Assembly: GCA_964624765.1 (NCBI GenBank)
Contig: CAZUZO010000028.1
Span: 1-30,320, forward strand
Reading direction: 5' to 3'
Origin: JAGTVB01 sp964624765
GTDB taxonomy: Bacteria; Pseudomonadota; Gammaproteobacteria; HK1
DNA: 30,320 nucleotides
The position numbers and the translations under genes were made by a program. This document shows positions 24,456 to 30,320 of the stretch, piece after piece; within the stretch, counting starts at the first letter, position 1, and each line of letters starts with the position of its first letter. The notes below the pieces were generated by a model. The model did no database searches. It was not told the DNA's origin and saw nothing but the letters and a program-made list of their open reading frames with translations.

Positions 24456-25901
24456 ATGGACACTAGACCGAGAGCGTTCCTCGACATCCCGCGCCATGAT
24501 CGATCCTACGAGCCTATTGCTCAGCGGGTTCGCCATTTCCGCGAGTTCGTAATTCCCCTCAGCGAGAGTGAGGTCCGCCTCCAGGCAGCGCGTTGCATGG
24601 AATGCGGCGTACCCTATTGCCACACCGGCTGCCCGATCCACAACATCATTCCCGACTGGAACGATCTGGTATCGGCTGGCGATTGGCGGCGGGCGTTACA
24701 GGTCCTGCACTCCACCAATAATTTTCCCGAGTTCACCGGGCGCCTTTGCCCAGCACCCTGTGAGGCGGCATGCACCCTGAACTTGCAGGATAACCCGGTC
24801 ACCATTAAGACCATCGAGTGCGCCATCATCGATCGGGGATGGGAAGAAGGATGGGTATACCCCGAGATCCCGATGCATCGTACCGGAAGACGTGTTGCCG
24901 TGGTCGGTTCTGGGCCCGCAGGGCTGACGGCCGCTCAGCAGCTCGCCCGGGCCGGGCACAGCATAGTGGTCTACGAGAGGCAAGACGGCATCGGAGGACT
25001 GCTGCGCTACGGCATCCCTGATTTCAAGATCGAGAAGCGCCACATCGATCGGCGACTCGCGCAAATGCAAGCGGAGGGGGTTGAATTTTTGGTCAAGAAA
25101 GACGTGGGCGTAGCCATTCCTGCCCGTGATCTGATAGAGGAATACGATGCCGTGGTGCTGGCTTGCGGCACCGAGCAGCCGCGAGACATCCCTATTCCTG
25201 GCCGCCAGCTCGGCGGCATTCATGTCGCCATGGACTACCTGGTGCAGCAAAACAAGCAGCTAAGCAAAGCAAACCGACAAAGGAAATCTTCCTTGTCGGC
25301 ACGGGGCAAGCATGTCGTCGTCATCGGCGGCGGTGATACGGGGGCGGATTGCATTGGCACGGCCAATCGCCAAGGCGCCAAGTCCATCGTCCAATTAGAC
25401 CATAATCGCTGCCCTCCGGATCGAGAAGACAAGGGGCTCACATGGCCTCACTGGCCATTCAGATTGTATACCTCGTCATCCCATGAAGAAGGCTGCCATC
25501 GCCAATGGGCGGTGGAACCGAAACGCTTCTCGGGTACCGATGGGTGTGTCAAGGCACTACATTGCGTGCGCGTAAGGCTCACAAAATTTCCAGATGGACA
25601 CCGTATCCTCCAGGAGCTACCGGGAACGGAGTTTTGTATTCCGGCTGAGCTGGTGCTGCTTTCCATGGGTTACGCCCACCCGCGGCATCAAGGGCTGGTC
25701 AGCGCGTTACAGCTGGAATTAGATGGTCGGGGCAATATCAAGGCAAGCACCGATGATTACCAGACGAACGTGGCGAAGGTGTTTGCCTGCGGCGATATGC
25801 GCCGCGGTCAGTCACTGGTGGTGTGGGCGATTCGGGAAGGGCGTCAATGCGCCCGCGCCGTCGACGAAGCCCTGATGGGTGTTAGTGTGTTACCTGCCTG
25901 A
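24456..25901 (+). CDS. gltD: Glutamate synthase (NADPH) small subunit
   Basis: This 481-residue flavoprotein supplies electrons from NADPH to the large subunit GltB for converting glutamine plus 2-oxoglutarate to two glutamates. The N-terminal iron-sulfur cysteines are present (Cys47, 50, 55 and 59 in CMECGVPYCHTGC; Cys98, 102 and 106 in CPAPCEAAC). The FAD site is GSGPAG (151-156), and the NADPH site is GGGDTG (291-296). The C-terminal FAD block is KVFACGDMRRGQSLVVWAI. ATG 24456 has GAGGAAG 6-7 nt upstream. Unusually, gltB is not upstream: there are 861 non-coding bases instead. The TGA stop is at the same time the left target duplication of a MITE that begins at the next base. Related small-subunit-like proteins exist in other enzymes, but the length and motifs fit GltD well. 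Confidence 0.92.
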   Translation: MDTRPRAFLDIPRHDRSYEPIAQRVRHFREFVIPLSESEVRLQAARCMECGVPYCHTGCPIHNIIPDWNDLVSAGDWRRALQVLHSTNNFPEFTGRLCPAPCEAACTLNLQDNPVTIKTIECAIIDRGWEEGWVYPEIPMHRTGRRVAVVGSGPAGLTAAQQLARAGHSIVVYERQDGIGGLLRYGIPDFKIEKRHIDRRLAQMQAEGVEFLVKKDVGVAIPARDLIEEYDAVVLACGTEQPRDIPIPGRQLGGIHVAMDYLVQQNKQLSKANRQRKSSLSARGKHVVVIGGGDTGADCIGTANRQGAKSIVQLDHNRCPPDREDKGLTWPHWPFRLYTSSSHEEGCHRQWAVEPKRFSGTDGCVKALHCVRVRLTKFPDGHRILQELPGTEFCIPAELVLLSMGYAHPRHQGLVSALQLELDGRGNIKASTDDYQTNVAKVFACGDMRRGQSLVVWAIREGRQCARAVDEALMGVSVLPA

Positions 25902-26118
25902 AAAGCTGTTTTAGAAAATACTGCGCTTGCCTGAGCTGCGTTGCACAGCGGTTCACAATCCTCATGTACTACCTTGTACACTCCGGTTGTTACTCGCCCC
26001 ATCCTTGGGGCTCGCCCCTTCGGGGCCAGCTTAACGCTGTTCAAAATCGTTCCGGACGATTTTGTCGCCACCGTGCGCCTTGCTCTGCCGGCGCTCGTGA
26101 CATTTCTAAAACAGCTTC
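25902..26118 (+). mobile_element. 217-bp MITE-like element, copy 2
   Basis: This copy has the same length as the one at 16737-16953 and matches it at most positions. The ends are AAAGCTGTTTTAG and CTAAAACAGCTTC, with TGA on each side (25899-25901 and 26119-26121). The inner part of the terminal repeats differs from copy 1 but has changed on both sides together. The central hairpin CAAAATCGT/ACGATTTTG is unchanged. The left TGA is the gltD stop codon, so insertion left the GltD protein intact but replaced its 3' flank. No coding capacity is seen. It accounts for most of the gap 25902-26177 before the convergent gene. Confidence 0.8.
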
Positions 26119-26177
26119 TGAGAGCAAGCTCTGAGGTGGGAGCTTGGTCACCGAGGTGCTTGACTGAGCTCAGCCTG

Positions 26178-27215
26178 TCAGCCGAGCTGACGGCTAGCCA
26201 GTTTCAACAGCTCCTCCTCGGTGAGAAAATCTTCCCGCCGACACCTCATCAACTGCATCACTCGAGGCGGCCGATCGATAACCGTTGCCTCCAGAAGATC
26301 GATGTTCTGGCCGTGTGGATCGCCTGGGTCGACGACGATATTCATTCGGTCTAGCCGCACAGCGATCGGTGTCAGTGTCAGGTAATTGTGCGGATCTCCT
26401 AGGATGGTTGCGATCTGCCTCAGAGAGTCCTCCAGTGGCTGGAAGCGCCCCAGCATCTCCCGTAATCGACGATTGTTTTCGGCCAGCTGGGTTTCGACCG
26501 TCTGCAGCTGACGGCTATTGGTGATTGCCGTCTCGAATAAGGACTCCGGCTTTCCCGGAGTCGCCTGCAGGATGCGATAGCGCATCTGCAGCATGGCGCG
26601 CTCCCGCGCCAGGTGAGTCTTGAGGTCTCGCAGGGAGGCAATGTGGCCGAGCGCATGCAGCACGATTTCCTCGAAGGCGAGTTGTCTAAGCGCCGCTCTG
26701 ACGGCAGCTTCCGTGGGACGAGCGACTGCCACCACACGGTCCACAAAACCGACGGAGGTCTGCAGAACCTCTTGCTGGAGGGCGTCTCCCTGAAGATAGA
26801 CGCCGAAACGTTTGCTCTCGCGTGTGGTCATGGCGAGCAAGGCGAAGGCCTCCTCCTCGACCCGACCATGCTGTCGGTTCTCAAACAGCTTTCTCAGGCT
26901 ACGGCTGCCGCTGACGGTGCGCTTGAGATCGTCGACGCTGCTGAAGAAAGCGTGGACAGCGGGGTCGGTATTCCAGGTTCGGGAGCTGACCTCCCGGGGT
27001 GGAGGAAAACGATCGACGAGTTCACGAGCGTAGCGCAAGGATGCTTCCACAGCGGGGCGAAGCTTTTTTCGATAACCCTTGACGAGATGCAGGCGCGGGT
27101 CGGTTTTTTCGACAACCCGCTCAATGGCATCGCGGATGGCCTGTTCCTCGGGCCGTGGTGTGGCTCTGGGGAGCAGTCTATCGCTGAGCCATTGGAGTAC
27201 CGGCATCGACCTCAT
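26178..27215 (-). CDS. Unrecognised 342-345 residue protein of the Pqi cluster
   Basis: I do not recognise this family. The protein is soluble, helix-rich and charged, with no signal peptide, lipobox or membrane span. A likely coiled coil lies near the middle (SRQLQTVETQLAENNRRLREMLGRF, with heptad-like hydrophobics). Other segments are the basic KGYRKKLRPAVEASLRYAREL early on and a C-terminal beta-rich part (LTPIAVRLDRMNIVVD). It follows pqiB after 32 nt on the same strand and is probably the last gene of the operon, where PqiC (an outer-membrane lipoprotein) would normally be. ATG 27206 has AGGA 8 nt upstream and may be preferred to ATG 27215. A role with the MCE transport system is inferred from position only. 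Confidence 0.7.
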   Translation of the reverse strand: MRSMPVLQWLSDRLLPRATPRPEEQAIRDAIERVVEKTDPRLHLVKGYRKKLRPAVEASLRYARELVDRFPPPREVSSRTWNTDPAVHAFFSSVDDLKRTVSGSRSLRKLFENRQHGRVEEEAFALLAMTTRESKRFGVYLQGDALQQEVLQTSVGFVDRVVAVARPTEAAVRAALRQLAFEEIVLHALGHIASLRDLKTHLARERAMLQMRYRILQATPGKPESLFETAITNSRQLQTVETQLAENNRRLREMLGRFQPLEDSLRQIATILGDPHNYLTLTPIAVRLDRMNIVVDPGDPHGQNIDLLEATVIDRPPRVMQLMRCRREDFLTEEELLKLASRQLG

Positions 27216-27247
27216 CCTGCGGGGTCCTGGGACCCCAATACCGGAAA

Positions 27248-28906
27248 TCAGGGTTTCCCACGAAACATCGCTTCTGGATGTCGTCCCAAGTAGTCCGCCA
27301 GTAGGCGAATCGAACGGCTGGCGGCGGTAAGTTCTTGGAGAAGACTATTGAGCCGCTGCTGCAACGGCGAATTCTGTTCCAGCTCCTGCTCAAGGGTCGC
27401 CAGCGTGCCTCGAACCTGCCGCAGGGTTTCGCCGAGGGCCGGCGTGATGTCCCGGTTCATGGTTTGCATGAGCGCCTGGCTTTCGCGAACGACCTCTTTG
27501 AATCCTCGAGCGGCTTCGCTGAGTTGCTCAGAGTTTACCAGTTGGCTGGTGCCTTGCACGGTGTCTCGTAGATTACTCGCAATGTCCTCGATTGGCAGCT
27601 TTTCGAGGCGATCCAGCATGCTCGCCAGTTTGCCGGCGATCTCTTCGAGGGGCGTAGGAACCGTGGGCAGTTGAGCGTAACGTCCGTCATAGACTACTTT
27701 TGCCGGAGGGGCGTCTGCCAGGAACACCAGATCCACCAACAGTTGGCCGGTGAGGAGATTGCCGGTCTTGAGTTGGGCTCGCAGTCCCTTCTCCACCAGC
27801 TGCTCCAGCGTTATGTTGCCCTCCAGCGATCGGTCGCCCACCACGGCAATGCGGTCCGGCTCGATCTCGATCAGCACCGGCACCTGGAACTCCAGGTTCT
27901 CGGCGTCAAACTCGAGTCTGATGTCGGCCACCTGTCCAACTTTTATGCCCCGCAGCTCGACCGGCGCATCGGGATCGAGTCCTCGCACCGAGCTGTCGAA
28001 GTGGAGAAGGTAGTACTCCTTTTCCGCATAGGTGCGCTCCCTGGTAGCTTGTTGGTTGGGATACAGGCGGAAGATCTCGCCCTCTTCAGCGGGCTCGCTC
28101 GTCTCCAGGGTGGTGAGGGTCTCAAATGCGACACCACCGATCATGAGGCTGACAAATGACTCGGTGTTTATTTCGAGGCCAGCGGTGGTGATCGACACGT
28201 CCAATCCCCCCGCGTCCCAGAAGCGAGTATTCTGGCGTACCCGTTGATGATGGGGGGCATCGATGAAGATGTTGATGCTGACCTCTTCACCGTCCTCGTC
28301 CAGTTCAGAACCGACGACCTGACCGACCCGGATCTGCCGATAGTACACCGGTGACCCCACGTCCAGTGATCCGCGCTTGGGAGCGCGCAGGATAAATTGA
28401 CGACCGGGGTCCCCGGTCGTCACGATCGGGGGTTTATCGAGGGCGGTGAAGGTTCTGCTGGGTTTTCCCTCGAACACCGGATCGAGAGCGATGTAAGCCC
28501 CGGAGAGCAGCGTCTCGAGCCCGGAAACCTCACCGGCCGCCACCCGGGCACGGACCACCCAGAATCGCGTTCTCTCGGTCAGGTAGGACTCCGAGCCTTT
28601 TACTAGCTTGGCCGTCACCATGACATCCGATAGATCCGCGCTCAGGTCGATGCGCTCGACCTGCCCCACCTGCACATTCTTGTACCTGATCTTGGTCTTA
28701 CCGGCTTCCAAACCATCGGCACTGTTCAAGATGATAGTGATGGTGGGGCCTTGTTCCGACAGCGCTCTGAATGCCAGCCAACCACCGATAAGGGCAGCCA
28801 CCAGCGGGATCAGCCAAACCAGAGATATACTGCGACGGCTCTCGATAATGGGCTCTGGCAACGCCTCCTGCTCTGGCAAGCCGTAGTCCGTATCACTCAT
28901 GGTCAT
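27248..28906 (-). CDS. pqiB: MCE-domain intermembrane transport protein PqiB
   Basis: This 552-residue protein is anchored by one N-terminal helix (about 28-48) and carries three MCE (MlaD) domains in the periplasm, recognisable by GLEAGKTKIRYKNVQVGQVERIDL (first), GSPVYYRQIRVGQVVGSEL (second) and APVELRGIKVGQVADIRLEF (third). A long alpha-helical C-terminal region (from about 410, LASMLDRLEKLPIEDIASNL) would form the tube that spans toward the outer membrane. PqiB proteins carry lipids between the inner and outer membranes with PqiA and PqiC. The start ATG 28906 overlaps the end of the second pqiA gene by 14 nt; ATG 28900 is an alternative. The domain count matches E. coli PqiB (three), not YebT/LetB (seven). 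Confidence 0.92.
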   Translation of the reverse strand: MTMSDTDYGLPEQEALPEPIIESRRSISLVWLIPLVAALIGGWLAFRALSEQGPTITIILNSADGLEAGKTKIRYKNVQVGQVERIDLSADLSDVMVTAKLVKGSESYLTERTRFWVVRARVAAGEVSGLETLLSGAYIALDPVFEGKPSRTFTALDKPPIVTTGDPGRQFILRAPKRGSLDVGSPVYYRQIRVGQVVGSELDEDGEEVSINIFIDAPHHQRVRQNTRFWDAGGLDVSITTAGLEINTESFVSLMIGGVAFETLTTLETSEPAEEGEIFRLYPNQQATRERTYAEKEYYLLHFDSSVRGLDPDAPVELRGIKVGQVADIRLEFDAENLEFQVPVLIEIEPDRIAVVGDRSLEGNITLEQLVEKGLRAQLKTGNLLTGQLLVDLVFLADAPPAKVVYDGRYAQLPTVPTPLEEIAGKLASMLDRLEKLPIEDIASNLRDTVQGTSQLVNSEQLSEAARGFKEVVRESQALMQTMNRDITPALGETLRQVRGTLATLEQELEQNSPLQQRLNSLLQELTAASRSIRLLADYLGRHPEAMFRGKP

Positions 28907-29531
28907 TCGCTAACGGATCCCAGATCAAGCGTGGGTCAAAACTCATCGCCGCAAACATGGTCAGCACCACCACCGCGGCAAAGAAAATAGCGCCCGACGC
29001 CGCCTCCACTTGGGCGACCGATCCCAGCTGCACCAGCGCCACCAGGATGGTGACCACATAGATGTCCACCATAGACCAGCGGCCGATCCCCTCCGTCACG
29101 CGATATAGACGGGCCCGATCCTTGGGCCGCCAGCGTGATCGCCGCTGCACCGAGATAACCAAGTAGGTCAGTACAACCAGCTTGAGCAGCGGTACCAGGA
29201 TGCTGGCAAAGAACACCACCAGGGCGATCGGCCACATACCGGATACGACCAGGTAACTGACTCCGCTCAGTATGGTGTCGGAGCGTTCATACCCAAGGCT
29301 AGAGCTGTTCATGATGGGCAGCAGATTGGCGGGTATGTAGAGCAAGTAGGCGGCCACCAGGAGCGCCCAGGTGCGGCTGATGCTGTAGGGTTTACGGAGG
29401 TGTAGCTTGGCCCCGCAGCGAGGGCAAACGAGGTCGGCAGGACCTCCCGTGGACACGTTTCGACACAGAAGATGGCAGCTCTGGCAACTGATGAGGAAGG
29501 CGCGCGCTGCGGTGAGCAACCGATCGCTCAT
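28893..29531 (-). CDS. pqiA: PqiA-like membrane protein, second half
   Basis: This 212-residue protein has an N-terminal zinc-ribbon-like pair of cysteine motifs (CQSCHLLC at about 15-22 and CPRCG at about 36-40) and then four hydrophobic spans, the first being LLVAAYLLYIPANLLP. The blocks MWPIALVVFFASILVPLLKL and WSMVDIYVVTILVALVQLG are typical of PqiA. It corresponds to the C-terminal half of the 417-residue E. coli PqiA. I chose ATG 29531 because it shares one base with the upstream stop (TGATG). The longer frame to 29861 is the antisense-like overlap of the first half and has no family sequence. It is the inner-membrane partner of PqiB. Confidence 0.9.
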   Translation of the reverse strand: MSDRLLTAARAFLISCQSCHLLCRNVSTGGPADLVCPRCGAKLHLRKPYSISRTWALLVAAYLLYIPANLLPIMNSSSLGYERSDTILSGVSYLVVSGMWPIALVVFFASILVPLLKLVVLTYLVISVQRRSRWRPKDRARLYRVTEGIGRWSMVDIYVVTILVALVQLGSVAQVEAASGAIFFAAVVVLTMFAAMSFDPRLIWDPLANDHE

Positions 29532-30136
29532 CAGCTCGGATCGAGCTTTTCCCAGACGATGTCGGGGTCCAAGGACGCCACGGAGCCCGCAAGGGCGAGG
29601 ATGAGTAACCCATACGACCACAGCGCGATCCCCGGTACGATGATGGCCATCTCGCCCAGCTTCACCACCGAGACCAGGATACCCAACATAAAAACCTCCA
29701 TCATGGCCCAGGGTTGCAGCGCCTGGACCCCCCGAAACACCAGCGGTAACCGCCATGGGATGCGCTCTCGCTTCAATGGCAGCAGAACATAGAGGAGGCC
29801 AATTAACTGCAATAGGGGCGCCAATATGATGGTGAGAAACACTACCAGCGCCAGATGCCACATGCCCTGGATCTGGAGCTCTCTGATGCCGGTGATCAGC
29901 GTGGTTTGGGTAACTTGCCCCTGCATTTCAAATTCGAGGAAAGGAAAACTGTTGGCGACGGCGAAGAGGATAAGCCCGGCGAGGGTGAAGGCGAGGGTGC
30001 GGTCTAAGCTGTCCTGCTTGCGCCGAAACAGCACGGCACCGCAGCGCCGACACCTGGCAACCATTGGAATTGATCTGACGTCGATGCGATGCAGGAGGTC
30101 ACATTCGTGACAGGCGCGCAGAAAGGCTTCCGCCAT
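29531..30136 (-). CDS. pqiA: PqiA-like membrane protein, first half
   Basis: This 201-residue protein has CHEC (9-12) and CRRCG (29-33) as a zinc-ribbon-like site, followed by four hydrophobic spans (LAFTLAGLILFAVANSFPF; MWHLALVVFLTIILAPLLQLIGLLYVL; then WAMMEVFMLGILVSVVKLG and the last span). It matches the N-terminal half of full-length PqiA. The break between the two halves is a clean stop/start overlap (TGATG), so the split is a genuine gene arrangement rather than a random frameshift; two-ORF forms are known in other proteobacteria. It is the first gene of the cluster. The ATG at 30136 lacks a clear ribosome binding site. Confidence 0.9.
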   Translation of the reverse strand: MAEAFLRACHECDLLHRIDVRSIPMVARCRRCGAVLFRRKQDSLDRTLAFTLAGLILFAVANSFPFLEFEMQGQVTQTTLITGIRELQIQGMWHLALVVFLTIILAPLLQLIGLLYVLLPLKRERIPWRLPLVFRGVQALQPWAMMEVFMLGILVSVVKLGEMAIIVPGIALWSYGLLILALAGSVASLDPDIVWEKLDPS

Positions 30137-30176
30137 GGTCGTCGTTCGCCGCCAGGTACCCCTGTTCTAAAAGTAA

Positions 30177-30206
30177 ATGATAGCGTTACTTGGACTCTGG
30201 CGTGAA
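30177..30206 (-). promoter_or_regulatory. Candidate sigma-70 promoter for the pqi cluster
   Basis: On the minus strand, TTCACG (30201-30206, four of six consensus bases) and TATCAT (30177-30182, five of six) are separated by 18 bp, about 40 bp upstream of the first pqiA start. The spacing is acceptable. No SoxS or other operator was recognised. The region beyond to 30320 shows no gene. Confidence 0.4.
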
Positions 30207-30320
30207 CAGAGCGCCAGGGAGCAATCCCAGCCCTGGGTGATCATTTCTCACCGGCTGACTCACTCCATCGAAAGTGGCGGCTCTGAGACACTTGGCTCAG
30301 AAACCTCCTCGCGACATCCC

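Noticed and set aside
24026..24487. 153-codon minus-strand frame upstream of gltD
   Set aside because: Runs through the AT-rich island and the gltD start with no ribosome binding site and no coherent domain.
29532..29861. 110-codon extension of the second pqiA gene
   Set aside because: It is a shadow of the first pqiA half in another frame; the coupled ATG at 29531 is the better start.

Overview
The window reads as a chromosomal segment of a moderately GC-rich gammaproteobacterium. The main evidence is the single-chain AceE-type pyruvate dehydrogenase E1, a PqiA/PqiB-type envelope transport cluster, a YjgR-like (DUF853) ATPase and a Pseudomonas-like MoxR/DUF58/DUF4381/BatABCD operon. A sulfur-oxidising or purple-sulfur-type lineage is possible but cannot be settled from this sequence. 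I saw no rRNA, tRNA, CRISPR array, prophage or intact transposase.

Layout, left to right. (1) 1-1378: the 3' part of a metallo-beta-lactamase-fold protein and a C-terminally short GNAT acetyltransferase. (2) 1569-10790, all minus strand: transcription enters at moxR and runs through DUF58, DUF4381, batA, batB, a TPR protein (batC) and batD, with the YjgR-like ATPase last and more loosely attached. The first seven genes form a classic MoxR-ATPase/von Willebrand-factor-A membrane complex operon with overlapping or tightly spaced genes. (3) 11064-15165, plus strand: aceE and aceF, with no lpd (E3) gene following. (4) 15162-17180, minus strand: a CCA-adding-enzyme-family nucleotidyltransferase with an HD domain, a 217-bp mobile repeat and a 53-residue single-span membrane protein. 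(5) 17598-21301, plus strand: a two-gene operon matching Bacillus MrfA/MrfB (DUF1998 helicase plus RNase H-like exonuclease), a mitomycin-type DNA repair pair. (6) 21619-25901, plus strand: a DUF502 membrane protein, a degraded fragment of a DUF499 ATPase gene on the opposite strand, an SDR/epimerase, a long AT-rich non-coding stretch, and a glutamate synthase small subunit (gltD) without an adjacent gltB. (7) 26178-30136, minus strand: two half-length PqiA proteins, PqiB with MCE domains, and an unrecognised 342-345 residue protein where PqiC would normally sit.

The most distinctive non-coding signal is a pair of 217-bp elements (16737-16953 and 25902-26118). They have matching terminal inverted repeats and 3-bp TNA target duplications (TTA and TGA), and a decayed end of the same family lies upstream of aceE. 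The second copy sits exactly at the gltD stop codon. A second short repeat, shared by the GNAT upstream region and the DUF4381-batA spacer, ends in a similar way (CAACCTC followed by TNA). These look like non-autonomous IS-derived elements (MITEs). Most ORFs are ordinary conserved genes. The points worth following up are the MITE families, the proteobacterial MrfAB pair, the DUF499 remnant, the non-standard moxR start, the unknown gene in the Pqi cluster, and a long perfect hairpin inside aceF.
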